Counted from the first letter of the stretch, positions 1 to 7,596 are shown. The stretch: DNA of 10,369 nt from an uncultured Hyphomicrobiales bacterium (GCA_903916165.1 CAIWVR010000520.1:1-10369), one strand, 5' to 3'. A program made the numbers and translations. The notes: generated from the letters alone by a model not told the origin.

Positions 1-95
1 CGCAGACCCGCGCCGCCAGCGCCGACGACCACAACGTCGAACGTATGGTCCGTGATCGGATAGGCCGGACCCGCGTTGCCGTTTGCAGATGCCAT
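1..95 (-). CDS. sdhA: Succinate dehydrogenase flavoprotein subunit, N-terminal fragment
   Basis: This is the first 31 codons of a gene that runs off the left edge. SdhA carries covalently bound FAD and oxidises succinate to fumarate on the cytoplasmic face of complex II. The visible part has a short polar leader, then a beta strand ending in the dinucleotide-binding motif GAGGAG at residues 25-30, preceded by DVVVV; this is the usual start of the family. The ATG has a purine-rich site (GAAAGG, minus strand 110-105) nine bases upstream. It lies 22 bases after sdhD on the same strand, which gives the standard sdhCDA(B) order. The identification rests on the FAD motif plus the two anchor genes upstream; the catalytic residues are outside the window. 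Confidence 0.93.
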   Translation of the reverse strand, partial: MASANGNAGPAYPITDHTFDVVVVGAGGAGL

Positions 96-117
96 GTTCA
101 ATGACCTTTCGACGAAT

Positions 118-510
118 TCAGGTGAAGCTCAGACGCAGCACAGCGTATACGCAGGCCAATCCGACACAGATTGAGAAGAAGGTGTTGCCCATCAGCGACC
201 AGGTCTTGGCGACCGGCGTGTGAACGTAATCCTCGATGATCGTCTGCATGCCCAGCATCATGTGGTAGATGCCGGCGAGCAGGAACAGAAGCATCAGAAT
301 CGCGACTGAAGGCGAGCCGAGCGCCTTGACGACAGTGTTATAGTCCTTGCCGACCAGCGACAGGACGATCCAGACGAAGGCGATGGTGAGCGGCACCAGC
401 GCGAAGGATGTCAGACGCATGTGCCAGACGTGATGCGTGCCGGACTTGGCCGAGCCAAGATAGCGGACCTGGCGGACCGTGGTGCGCATGGAAGTGGGAT
501 CATTTGCCAT
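118..510 (-). CDS. sdhD: Succinate dehydrogenase membrane anchor subunit SdhD
   Basis: This 130-residue integral membrane protein is the second anchor of complex II; with SdhC it holds heme b and the ubiquinone site. The soluble N-terminus contains the family block GSAKSGTHH (19-27), followed by three hydrophobic helices at roughly 34-54, 67-90 and 107-127. The motif around H83 (HMMLGMQTIIEDY) lines up with the E. coli SdhD segment carrying heme ligand His71 and quinone-site Tyr83: the His-to-Tyr distance of 12 is the same (H83, Y95), and D94 precedes the Tyr as in E. coli. The ATG is preceded by AAGGA with a nine-base spacer. It starts 18 bases after the sdhC stop, so the genes are surely co-transcribed. 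Confidence 0.95.
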   Translation of the reverse strand: MANDPTSMRTTVRQVRYLGSAKSGTHHVWHMRLTSFALVPLTIAFVWIVLSLVGKDYNTVVKALGSPSVAILMLLFLLAGIYHMMLGMQTIIEDYVHTPVAKTWSLMGNTFFSICVGLACVYAVLRLSFT

Positions 511-528
511 GTGTGCTCGTCCTTGCGC

Positions 529-942
529 TCAGCGGACCATATAGGCGACGACCCAGACCACGACCGTCAGCGCGAGGCCGCCGATCAATGTCGCCTGGGC
601 GAGATATTCGCGCTCGGGATGATCCATCCCGCGGCCCGTATCCCAGATGAAATGGCGGATGCCGCCGAACAGATGGTGGAAGAGGGCCCAGGTGAAGCCG
701 AGCAGCACGATCTGGCCAAGGATCGACGTCAGAACCGAATTGGCAGTGTCGAAGGCCCGTGCGTCGGTCGAGGCGGCGATCAGCCACCACGCCAGCAGCA
801 GCGTGCCGGCGTAAAGCGCCATGCCGGTGATGCGGTGCATGATCGACATCATCATCGTCAACATGGGACGATAAATCTGCAGATGGGGAGACAAGGGCCG
901 CCGCGCCTCGGGCGAGACGGTGCGGTTTTTGGCCTCGGCCAT
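529..942 (-). CDS. sdhC: Succinate dehydrogenase cytochrome b556 subunit SdhC
   Basis: This 137-residue membrane anchor of complex II carries the family signature RPLSPHLQIY at 15-24, then SIMHRITG (33-40). S33 and R37 have the spacing of E. coli SdhC Ser27 and Arg31, which line the ubiquinone site. H90, in HHLFGGIRH, matches the heme b ligand His84 of E. coli. Three hydrophobic segments lie at about 28-57, 68-92 and 113-136. I chose the ATG at 942 rather than an in-frame GTG 36 bases upstream (978). The ATG has a strong site, GAGGG, seven bases before it, and the shorter protein has the usual length; the extra residues of the longer form are not family-like. It is the first gene of the sdh operon, with an 81-base leader after the tlpA stop. 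Confidence 0.95.
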   Translation of the reverse strand: MAEAKNRTVSPEARRPLSPHLQIYRPMLTMMMSIMHRITGMALYAGTLLLAWWLIAASTDARAFDTANSVLTSILGQIVLLGFTWALFHHLFGGIRHFIWDTGRGMDHPEREYLAQATLIGGLALTVVVWVVAYMVR

Positions 943-1023
943 TGATTTGCCCTCTTCTTTGGTGTCCGGAAGGTTCACTAATGGAAGAAGCAGAGCCGCG
1001 CAACATATGAGCGCGTCCCGCCG

Positions 1024-1713
1024 CTAGGGTCCCGGCACGAGAACCGCACCGATCAGGCGCCGGGCATCGGGAGAATCCCAGGCCGCAGCCCCGGCAAGCG
1101 CACCGATTTCGCACCCCTGTGCATCGATGAGAATGCTGGTCGGGAGACCGACGACCTTGCCCGCGCGCTTCAGGGTCTGGAACACGTCCGCAGATGGATC
1201 CGCGAAGAACACCAGTGACTTGACCCCGATTTCATTGAGGAATGCCTGGCGACGATCCAGCCGCGCCGTATCGATGTTGACGGCCACGACCTCGAAGTTC
1301 TGCCCACCGGCTGCCGCCTGCAGCCTGTCGAGTGACGGCATTTCCTCGCGACATGGCACGCACCACGTCGCCCAGAGATTGAGCAGGACAGCCTTGCCGC
1401 GGAAGTCCGACAATTTTTTTGAGGCCCCGTCTGGCCCCTGGAAGGAAATGTCGACCATCGGGCGCGGCACTTTCAGCGCCGTGAAGGCGGCGACATCGCC
1501 CTGGCTGGCGGCTGCGATCTGGGGGAGCCGGGCTGCCGAAGCCTGACAGGAACCGCCGCCCTGGACCGAAGCTTCCTTGCCGGGCAGCCCGCTCATCCCG
1601 TATAGGACCGCAACCGACAGGGCGATCACAGCCAGAATCGCGAGCAGACCGGCGGGGGCCAGGCTCCCGAGACGCGTGTTCTGCACTGGCTGGCGGTCAG
1701 GGGCGGACTTCAT
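1024..1713 (-). CDS. tlpA: TlpA-type membrane-anchored periplasmic thioredoxin
   Basis: This 229-residue protein has one N-terminal membrane helix (about 18-40) and a periplasmic thioredoxin-like domain (about 80-225). The active site is WCVPC (C118, C121) and the cis-proline is P191 in VGLPTS. Two further cysteines, C56 and C201, lie 62 residues before and 83 after C118. From memory, this is the spacing of the structural disulfide Cys10-Cys155 around active-site Cys72 in Bradyrhizobium TlpA. That protein is a thiol reductant for assembling the CuA centre of aa3-type cytochrome oxidase, and the same role is inferred here. I prefer the ATG at 1713 (GGAGAAG upstream) over an in-frame GTG at 1752 that has no binding site and would add an Arg-rich extension. 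It lies head-to-head with argH and just upstream of sdhC. Confidence 0.9.
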   Translation of the reverse strand: MKSAPDRQPVQNTRLGSLAPAGLLAILAVIALSVAVLYGMSGLPGKEASVQGGGSCQASAARLPQIAAASQGDVAAFTALKVPRPMVDISFQGPDGASKKLSDFRGKAVLLNLWATWCVPCREEMPSLDRLQAAAGGQNFEVVAVNIDTARLDRRQAFLNEIGVKSLVFFADPSADVFQTLKRAGKVVGLPTSILIDAQGCEIGALAGAAAWDSPDARRLIGAVLVPGP

Positions 1714-1755
1714 CAAGGCACGTCTTCTCCGGAAGCCGCGCCACAGGGGCACGAC

Positions 1756-3156
1756 ATGAGCAACAAAATGTGGGGCGGCCGATTCGTGAGCGGACCGGAC
1801 GCGATCATGGAGGAGATAAACGCCTCCATCGGTTTCGACTACAGGTTCGCCTCACAGGACATCCGCGGCTCTTTGGCCCATGTCGCCATGCTGGCGCGCC
1901 AGGGCATCATCGAGGACGCAGCCGCCGCCGCCATTTCAACTGGTCTAGAGCAGGTTCACAGCGAAATCGAGGCCGGAACCTTCACCTTTTCGCGCGCACT
2001 CGAGGACATTCATATGAATGTCGAATCGCGTCTTGCCGAGATCGTCGGCCCGGATGCCGGACGCCTGCACACGGCGCGCTCGCGCAACGACCAGGTCGCG
2101 CTCGACTTCCGGCTCTGGATCCGGGACACGATCGACCAGCTCGACGCACAGCTCCGCGAACTGCAGAAGGCGCTCGCCGGGCGCGCACTCGACCATGCCG
2201 GCTCGGTCATGCCTGGCTTCACCCACCTGCAATCAGCCCAGCCAGTGACTTTCGGCCACCATCTGATGGCCTATGTTGAAATGCTCGGCCGCGACCGGAG
2301 CCGCCTGCTGGATGCCCGCAAGCGGCTCAATGAATGCCCGCTCGGTGCGGCAGCCCTGGCGGGCACGTCATTTCCCATCGACCGCAAGATGACGGCACAG
2401 GCGCTCGGTTTCGACCGCCCGACTGCCAATTCGCTCGACAGCGTCTCGGACCGGGACTTCGTGCTGGAAACGCTTTCGGCCGCCTCGATCTGCGCCATAC
2501 ACCTGTCGCGGTTCGCCGAAGAAATCGTGATCTGGGCGACCCCGCAATTCGGCTTTGCCAGCCTGTCGGACAAGTTCACGACGGGCTCCTCGATCATGCC
2601 GCAAAAGCGCAATCCCGACGCCGCAGAACTCGTGCGCGGCAAGTCGGGGCGTGTCATTGGCGCGCTGACGGGTCTGCTGATCGTCATGAAGGGCCTGCCG
2701 CTGGCCTATTCCAAGGACATGCAGGAGGACAAGGAAGGCACGTTCGACGCGCTGCAGTCCCTCTCCCTGTGCGTTGCGGCCATGACAGGAATGGTGCACG
2801 ACCTGACGCCCGACCTGAAGCGGATGAAGGCGGCGGCAGGCAGCGGCTATGCCATCGCGACCGACCTTGCCGACTGGCTGGTGCGGGCTCTGAACATGCC
2901 GTTTCGCGACGCCCACCATGTCACAGGGCGCCTCGTCGCCATGGCGGCGGAGCGCAAGATCCCTCTCGAAAAGCTGACACTCGACGACATGCAATCCGTC
3001 GATGCCCGCATCACCGCGCTTGTTTTTGATGTGCTGGGGGTCGACAAGTCGGTACGCAGCCGCATCAGCTACGGCGGCACGGCACCCAACAATGTCCGGA
3101 CGCAAGCGCGCGCCTGGCTCAAACGCATCGCCAGGGATGAAGCCGCGTCCAAGTGA
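1756..3156 (+). CDS. argH: Argininosuccinate lyase
   Basis: ArgH splits argininosuccinate into arginine and fumarate, the last step of arginine biosynthesis, in the cytoplasm as a homotetramer. At 466 residues it has the normal length. Visible hallmarks are MWGGRF at 5-10, [11 protein letters not shown] at 104-114 (substrate binding), the catalytic T156-H157 pair in [10 protein letters not shown], and the flexible-loop signature [11 protein letters not shown] at 277-287. The second Ser of that loop (S279) is the catalytic serine of the fumarase/aspartase superfamily. The start is set by AGGGG six bases before the ATG. There is only 42 bases to the divergent tlpA start, so its promoter must lie in or overlap the tlpA 5' end. 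A perfect inverted repeat covers its stop codon. Confidence 0.98.
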   Translation: MSNKMWGGRFVSGPDAIMEEINASIGFDYRFASQDIRGSLAHVAMLARQGIIEDAAAAAISTGLEQVHSEIEAGTFTFSRALEDIHMNVESRLAEIVGPDAGRLHTARSRNDQVALDFRLWIRDTIDQLDAQLRELQKALAGRALDHAGSVMPGFTHLQSAQPVTFGHHLMAYVEMLGRDRSRLLDARKRLNECPLGAAALAGTSFPIDRKMTAQALGFDRPTANSLDSVSDRDFVLETLSAASICAIHLSRFAEEIVIWATPQFGFASLSDKFTTGSSIMPQKRNPDAAELVRGKSGRVIGALTGLLIVMKGLPLAYSKDMQEDKEGTFDALQSLSLCVAAMTGMVHDLTPDLKRMKAAAGSGYAIATDLADWLVRALNMPFRDAHHVTGRLVAMAAERKIPLEKLTLDDMQSVDARITALVFDVLGVDKSVRSRISYGGTAPNNVRTQARAWLKRIARDEAASK

Positions 3157-3163
3157 CGCGGCT
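3141..3163 (+). terminator. Terminator-like hairpin on the argH stop codon
   Basis: A perfect 9-bp inverted repeat, AGCCGCGTC (3141-3149) and GACGCGGCT (3155-3163), is separated by the five-base loop CAAGT. The argH stop codon (3154-3156) spans the loop and the second arm. The RNA would form a GC-rich stem-loop, but only a short U-run (CGUUUCAU) follows, so it is a weak intrinsic terminator at best. It could partly separate argH from lptM-lysA or stabilise the argH mRNA 3' end. The repeat is seen directly; the role is inferred. Confidence 0.45.
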
Positions 3164-3201
3164 CGTTTCATACACCCTCTCGCCAGCGCATCAGGTTCAG
3201 C

Positions 3202-3207
3202 TATATT
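3202..3207 (+). promoter_or_regulatory. Possible -10 element for lptM-lysA
   Basis: TATATT differs from the sigma-70 -10 consensus at one position and lies 27 bases before the lptM start, between the argH hairpin and the lptM ribosome binding site. No recognisable -35 is found at 16-18 bases upstream, so this is a weak candidate supported mainly by position and by the AT-rich step in a GC-rich region. Confidence 0.25.
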
Positions 3208-3219
3208 GGCGAATCCTTC

Positions 3220-3231
3220 AGGAGCAACTCC
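3220..3231 (+). promoter_or_regulatory. Ribosome binding site that fixes the lptM GTG start
   Basis: AGGAG at 3220-3224 lies nine bases before the GTG at 3234. It supports that start over an in-frame ATG at 3153 that overlaps the argH stop and would put 27 residues in front of the lipoprotein signal. GGAG (3221-3224) can also pair with CTCC (3228-3231) across the triloop CAA, a 4-bp hairpin that is too short to be meaningful alone. Confidence 0.6.
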
Positions 3232-3233
3232 CC

Positions 3234-3473
3234 GTGAATCGCGCCTCTCTCATCAGAACCACCCGCATCCTCGGCCTGATCGCTTTGACAGGGCTTTCGC
3301 TCGCCGGTTGCGGACGCAGGGGTGATCTCGAGCCACCCCCGGGCGCGCCAAAGGCCGCCGAAGGCGAAACCGAGCGACAGATCGGTGCCGGCAACCCGAT
3401 CGATGGCGTGCCCATGCGGCGCGACAGGATCGTGCCGCCGCGCGACCCCTTCATCCTCGACAAGATCCTCTAG
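3234..3473 (+). CDS. lptM: Small LptM/YifL-like outer-membrane lipoprotein
   Basis: This 79-residue protein has a lipoprotein signal: basic N-terminus (R3, R8, R11), hydrophobic core about 12-24, and lipobox LAGC with the lipidated Cys at 26. The sequence right after the Cys (GRRGDLEPPPG) resembles the LAGCG-x-[KR]-G-x-L motif of the LptM (formerly YifL) family. The rest is Pro- and charge-rich and probably disordered, ending in PFILDKIL. LptM of E. coli helps the LPS translocon protein LptD mature; in gammaproteobacteria the gene also sits next to lysA/dapF, which matches this location 11 bases upstream of lysA. Start is GTG, chosen from the AGGAG site. LptM function in this group is inferred; it could be another small lipoprotein of unknown role. 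Confidence 0.8.
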   Translation: MNRASLIRTTRILGLIALTGLSLAGCGRRGDLEPPPGAPKAAEGETERQIGAGNPIDGVPMRRDRIVPPRDPFILDKIL

Positions 3474-3484
3474 ACCGGACTGTC

Positions 3485-4756
3485 ATGCGCCATTTTGAAT
3501 ATTGCGACGGCGTTCTTCACGCCGAAGACATCGACCTGCGCGAGATCGCGCGCGAGGTCGGCACGCCTTTCTATTGCTATTCGCGCGCCACGCTGACGCG
3601 CCATTACCAAGTGTTCTCGCGCGCCTTCGCCGACGTCGACGCCATGGTCTGTTTCGCCATGAAGGCGAATTCGAACCAGGCCGTGCTGAAGACCTTCGCG
3701 GCGCTGGGCGCGGGCATGGATGTGGTCTCGGAGGGCGAATTGCGGCGCGCCCTGGCGGCCGGCGTGCCCGGCGAGCGGATCACGTTTTCCGGTGTCGGCA
3801 AGACGGCGCGCGAGATCGCTCTCGCGCTCGAAGCCAGGATCTTCTGCTTCAACGTTGAATCGGAGCCGGAACTCGAAGCCATCTCGGCAATTGCCGCGCG
3901 ATGTGGCGCGATCGCCCATGTGTCGCTGCGCGTCAATCCGGATGTGGATGCGCGCACCCACGCCAAGATCTCGACTGGAAAGTCGGAGAACAAGTTCGGC
4001 ATCCCGATCTCACGCGCCAGGGACGCCTATGCCCGCGCGGCCCAATTGCCTGGCCTGCTGGTCAGCGGCGTCGACATGCACATCGGCTCGCAGATCACCG
4101 ACCTGCAGCCCTTTGACGACGCCTTCGCACTGCTTGCCGAGTTTGTCGACCTCCTGCGCGCCGACGGCCACACGATCACGCATCTCGACCTTGGCGGCGG
4201 ACTGGGCATTCCCTATCGCGAGACCGACGATCCCGACGCCTATCACCCGGACCGTTACGCCCAGATTGTGCGCCGTCACACGGACAGGCTTGGCTGCAAG
4301 CTGGTGTTCGAACCCGGCCGCCTTCTTGTCGGCAATGCCGGTATTCTCGTCACCGAAGTGGTTTACGTGAAACAGGGCGACGGCAAGGATTTTATCATCG
4401 TCGACGCGGCCATGAATGACCTGATTCGCCCGACGCTCTACGAGGCCCATCACGACATCAAGCCGGTGATCGAGCCGCAACCGGGTGCCGCCTCGATCAC
4501 CGCCGACATTGTCGGACCGGTCTGCGAGACCGGAGATTATCTGGCGCTGGGCCGCGACATGTCCGCGCCGGCACCGGGCGATTTGCTCGCGGTCATGTCC
4601 GCAGGTGCCTATGGGGCGGTGCAGGCCGGCACCTATAATTCCCGCCTGCTCGTGCCGGAAGTCCTGGTCGATGGTGCCCGCTGGGCCGTGGTGCGGCCAC
4701 GTGGCTCCTACGAAGAATTGATCGGGCTCGACAGGATTCCGCCCTGGCTTGCCTGA
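3485..4756 (+). CDS. lysA: Diaminopimelate decarboxylase
   Basis: LysA removes CO2 from meso-diaminopimelate to give L-lysine, using pyridoxal phosphate. The 423-residue protein has the fold-type III layout. The PLP-binding lysine is K60 in FAMKANSN. HIGSQI lies at 199-204, the glycine-rich phosphate-binding GGGLG at 237-241, and EPGR at 276-279. C347-E348 in VCETGD is the active-site pair contributed across the dimer, followed by the SAGAYG segment. It starts 11 bases after lptM with no strong binding site of its own (only CCGGA), so translational coupling to lptM is plausible. It competes with peptidoglycan synthesis for diaminopimelate, the only link I can see to its envelope-related neighbours. 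Confidence 0.98.
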   Translation: MRHFEYCDGVLHAEDIDLREIAREVGTPFYCYSRATLTRHYQVFSRAFADVDAMVCFAMKANSNQAVLKTFAALGAGMDVVSEGELRRALAAGVPGERITFSGVGKTAREIALALEARIFCFNVESEPELEAISAIAARCGAIAHVSLRVNPDVDARTHAKISTGKSENKFGIPISRARDAYARAAQLPGLLVSGVDMHIGSQITDLQPFDDAFALLAEFVDLLRADGHTITHLDLGGGLGIPYRETDDPDAYHPDRYAQIVRRHTDRLGCKLVFEPGRLLVGNAGILVTEVVYVKQGDGKDFIIVDAAMNDLIRPTLYEAHHDIKPVIEPQPGAASITADIVGPVCETGDYLALGRDMSAPAPGDLLAVMSAGAYGAVQAGTYNSRLLVPEVLVDGARWAVVRPRGSYEELIGLDRIPPWLA

Positions 4757-4824
4757 AACATCGGCGGATTCAGATCAGGCGAGACATGTCGCGCACTGGA
4801 ATATGCGCGCAAGCGTGCTAGTTT

Positions 4825-4846
4825 TCTCCTCTGGGAAACAGGGAGA
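4825..4846 (+). promoter_or_regulatory. Possible hairpin masking the ribosome binding site of the DUF4175 gene
   Basis: In the 95-base leader after lysA, TCTCC (4825-4829) can pair with GGAGA (4842-4846) and CTG (4831-4833) with CAG (4839-4841). This gives an 8-bp stem with one bulged T (4830) and the loop GGAAA. The second arm contains the ribosome binding site AGGGAG (4840-4845), six bases before the GTG start at 4852. If it forms, translation initiation would be reduced or conditional. Pairing is read directly; regulation is inference. I see no convincing promoter in this leader. Confidence 0.35.
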
Positions 4847-4851
4847 GCCGC

Positions 4852-7500
4852 GTGGATTGGCGAGCTTGGGCGGGCAAAACAGGTGATCGGATGACACAGG
4901 GCTTGCCTGCGCGTCTTGATGCGCTGTCCAGACAGGCCGCAGCGGTTCTCGCCTGGGAACGGGTCTGGCCAGCTCTGGTCGTCATTCTCAGCATCCTTGC
5001 CCTCTTCCTCGCCCTGTCCTGGGCCGGTCTCTGGCTCGTGTCGCCGCGCTGGCTGCGCATGGCGGGAGTCGCGGCCTTCGCGCTGCTTCTCTTGGGCGCG
5101 GTCTTCAATCTCATCAGGTTGCGCTGGCCCGCCCGGCGCGACAGCATCGCCCGGCTGGATCGTGATTCCGGTCTGGGGCACCGCCCGGCGACGGCGATCG
5201 AGGACCGCCTCGCCAATGATGGTGCCGATCCTGCCACGCGCGCCCTCTGGCAATTGCATCTGGAGCGGGCAGCGCGGGCCTTGTCCGCGATCCGCGTCGC
5301 GCGTCCCTCGCCCCGCATGGTCGACCACGACCGTTACGCGCTTCGCGTCGGCGTCGTGCTCCTGCTGGCGGGAGCCGCCTTTATGGCTGGGCCGGAAAAA
5401 TATCCGCGCGTGCTCGCAGCTTTCGACTGGCGCAATGCGCCAGAAATGGGACCGGGATTTCGGCTCGACGCCTGGATCGACCCGCCGCCCTACACCGGGC
5501 GCCCACCCATTCTGCTGACCTCCGGGATCGACACATCCGGCGCGAACAGGCCCGTGCAGGCACCAGCCGGCTCAAACATTGTGGTGCGCGCCTCCGCACA
5601 TGCCGGCATCGTCAGCGAGGCCGAAGGCGGGCTGCAAGCTCCCAAGCCGGAGACAGCCAGGCCCGGCGAGGCCGCCGTGCCGCCTCCCCCCGCAAGGGCA
5701 GCGACGCAGACGGCCGACACGGAGCAACGCTTCGTGTTGCGCAGCGACGGCAAGCTCCGGTTGAAGCAAGGCGCGAGCACGCTCGCCACGTTCGACATTA
5801 TCTCCGTGCCGGACACCCCGCCCACCATCACCCTGCGCGGAGAGCCGAAATCTGACACGCGCGGCGCGCTGACGCTCGCCTACAAGGTCGCGGACGATTA
5901 CGGGATCATCAGCGCCGAAGCGCAATTTTCAAAACCCTTGATCGGCGGCCGGCCGGTCACCGGACGCTCGCTGGTCGAGCCGCCGAAGATGGCGCTGGCG
6001 CTGCCAGGCGGAGCCGGCGGTCTGGGCGAAGGCGAGACGACGGGCGACCTGTCCGAACATCCATGGGCCGGCGCGCGCGTCACCATGAGCCTTGTCGCAC
6101 GCGACGAGGGTGGCAATGAGGGGTCGAGCGATCCTTACGAGATGACGCTGCCGCAGAGGACGTTCGTAAAGCCTCTCGCGCGCGCCCTCATCGAGCAGCG
6201 GCGCCATCTGATCCTGGCGCCGGACGATCGCCGGCGCGTGCAGTTCGCCGTCGATACGCTGGTGTTCGCACCTGAAAAATTCGATCTGCCCAGCGGCATC
6301 TATCTTGGCCTGCGCACGATTTCGCAGCGCCTCCGCCTTGCGAAGAAAGAGTCCGCCCTGCTCGATGTCGCCGAGCTGATGTGGGAAATGGCGCTGCGTC
6401 TCGAGGACGGAGATCTGTCCCAGGCCGAGCGCGACCTGCGCGCGGCCCAGCAGCAATTGCGCGAAGCCCTCGACCGCGGCGCAACGCCCGACGAATTGAA
6501 GCGGCTCATGGACCAGCTGCGCGCGGCGCTCGACAAGTTCATGCAGGAACTTGCCGAACAGCAGATGCGCGACCAGCAAAATGCCGACAGGCAGCAGGAC
6601 CCCAACCAGCAAACGCTCACCATCACCCCGCGTGACCTGCAGGCGCTGCTGGACCGCATGGAGGAGATGGCGCGCAACGGCAACACGGCCGATGCGCAGC
6701 GCATGCTGGATTCGCTTCAACGCATGATGGAAAATCTGCAGAGCGCGCGCCGCCAGACCCAGCAGAACCAGGCGCAGCGCGAGATGAACCGCTCGCTCAA
6801 CGAACTCGACAAGCTGACCCGCGAGCAGCAGCAATTGCGCGACGAGACCTTCCGCGACCGCCAGCGCCAGTCGCGTCGCGACCAGCAGAATCCGCAAGGC
6901 CAGCGCAATCCTGGCCAGCAGGGCCAGCCGCAGCAGGAGTCTGACGAGGATGACGGCGATCAATCGCCGGAAGGACGGGCGCAGCGCCAGCAAAACCTGA
7001 AGCAACGGCAGGAGGCCCTGCGCGACCGTCTCGAACAATTGCAAAAACGCATGAAGCAATTGGGCATGAAGGGCGAACAGGGCTTTGATGAGGCCGACGA
7101 GGCCATGCAGGAAGCCGAGCAGGGGCTTGGCGAAGGCAATCAACGCGGCCAGGACAAGGCGGTCGACGCGCAGGGCCGCGCTCTGGAAGGCCTGCGCAAG
7201 GGCGCACAGTCGATGGCGCAGCAGATGCAGCAGGGCCAGCCGGGTGAAGGCCAGGCCGGGCCAGGTCCCGGCGACCCGAACGGCCCGATGCGGGAGGGGC
7301 GCAACCAGCCCAACCCCGACCCGCTTGGCCGCGAAAGCCGTGACCGCACCTATAATCCGCAAAGCCGCTACGACCCTCTGGGCGTTCCGGCGGCCGAACG
7401 TGCGCAGCGCGTGCTCGAGGAACTGCGCCGGCGCTTCTCCGATCCGTCACGTCCACGCGAGGAACTGGATTATCTGGAGAGGCTCCTGCGACGTTACTGA
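4852..7500 (+). CDS. DUF4175 / TIGR02302 family membrane protein, function unknown
   Basis: This 882-residue protein matches what I know of the alphaproteobacterial TIGR02302 (DUF4175) family; no function is established. Hydrophobic helices lie at about 41-63, 70-90 and 165-180. Next come DAWIDPPPYTGRPP (206-219), an Ala/Pro-rich stretch (262-286), and beta-rich, probably extracytoplasmic sequence to about 435. The C-terminal half is helical with very high Gln/Arg/Glu content (about 520-800, Gln peak 635-725), probably coiled coil with disordered spacers. A conserved-looking tail, VLEELRRRFSDPSRPREEL, precedes the last few residues. Start is a GTG with AGGGAG six bases upstream. It follows lysA by 95 bases in the same direction. 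An envelope role is possible from topology and neighbours but not shown. Confidence 0.88.
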   Translation: MDWRAWAGKTGDRMTQGLPARLDALSRQAAAVLAWERVWPALVVILSILALFLALSWAGLWLVSPRWLRMAGVAAFALLLLGAVFNLIRLRWPARRDSIARLDRDSGLGHRPATAIEDRLANDGADPATRALWQLHLERAARALSAIRVARPSPRMVDHDRYALRVGVVLLLAGAAFMAGPEKYPRVLAAFDWRNAPEMGPGFRLDAWIDPPPYTGRPPILLTSGIDTSGANRPVQAPAGSNIVVRASAHAGIVSEAEGGLQAPKPETARPGEAAVPPPPARAATQTADTEQRFVLRSDGKLRLKQGASTLATFDIISVPDTPPTITLRGEPKSDTRGALTLAYKVADDYGIISAEAQFSKPLIGGRPVTGRSLVEPPKMALALPGGAGGLGEGETTGDLSEHPWAGARVTMSLVARDEGGNEGSSDPYEMTLPQRTFVKPLARALIEQRRHLILAPDDRRRVQFAVDTLVFAPEKFDLPSGIYLGLRTISQRLRLAKKESALLDVAELMWEMALRLEDGDLSQAERDLRAAQQQLREALDRGATPDELKRLMDQLRAALDKFMQELAEQQMRDQQNADRQQDPNQQTLTITPRDLQALLDRMEEMARNGNTADAQRMLDSLQRMMENLQSARRQTQQNQAQREMNRSLNELDKLTREQQQLRDETFRDRQRQSRRDQQNPQGQRNPGQQGQPQQESDEDDGDQSPEGRAQRQQNLKQRQEALRDRLEQLQKRMKQLGMKGEQGFDEADEAMQEAEQGLGEGNQRGQDKAVDAQGRALEGLRKGAQSMAQQMQQGQPGEGQAGPGPGDPNGPMREGRNQPNPDPLGRESRDRTYNPQSRYDPLGVPAAERAQRVLEELRRRFSDPSRPREELDYLERLLRRY

Positions 7501-7548
7501 ATGCATGAATCGCAACGCTTGCCCTTGCCGGATCGGCTTCCCGGTTCT

Positions 7549-7579
7549 AGGTGCGTGAGCTCAGGCGCGTCAGGTGCGC
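7549..7579 (+). repeat. Short imperfect repeats in the HIG1-like gene leader
   Basis: Three copies of an 8-mer like AGGTGCGT occur at 7549-7556, 7563-7570 (AGGCGCGT) and 7572-7579 (AGGTGCGC). The last two form a tandem 9-mer, TCAGGCGCG then TCAGGTGCG (7561-7578). They lie in the 96-base gap before the start at 7597. They may be a regulatory site or chance in GC-rich DNA. Confidence 0.3.
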
Positions 7580-7596
7580 AACAATCAAAGGCCCCC

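Noticed and set aside
975..1003. TTGCGC-17-TAGTGA on the minus strand as an sdhC promoter
   Set aside because: The -35 matches only half of the consensus and the -10 is poor; no stronger than chance in an 81-base leader, though a promoter here is expected.
1714..1752. N-terminal extension of TlpA from a GTG at 1752
   Set aside because: No ribosome binding site, and the added residues are Arg-rich and unlike a signal anchor; the ATG at 1713 has a good site.
2368..3171. A 267-codon open frame on the minus strand across the 3' half of argH
   Set aside because: It is fully inside argH, whose catalytic motifs are intact, and its translation shows no family features.
3153..3233. Longer lipoprotein starting at the ATG overlapping the argH stop
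   Set aside because: It would place 27 residues ahead of the basic and hydrophobic parts of a lipoprotein signal; the GTG with AGGAG is the better start.
5929..7362. A 477-codon open frame on the minus strand, opposite the DUF4175 gene
   Set aside because: Its Leu/Arg/Ala-rich protein is the complement of the CAG- and CGC-rich Gln/Arg coding sequence; GC-rich coding DNA often leaves an opposite frame open. No ribosome binding site or recognisable domain, and the plus-strand gene is clear.
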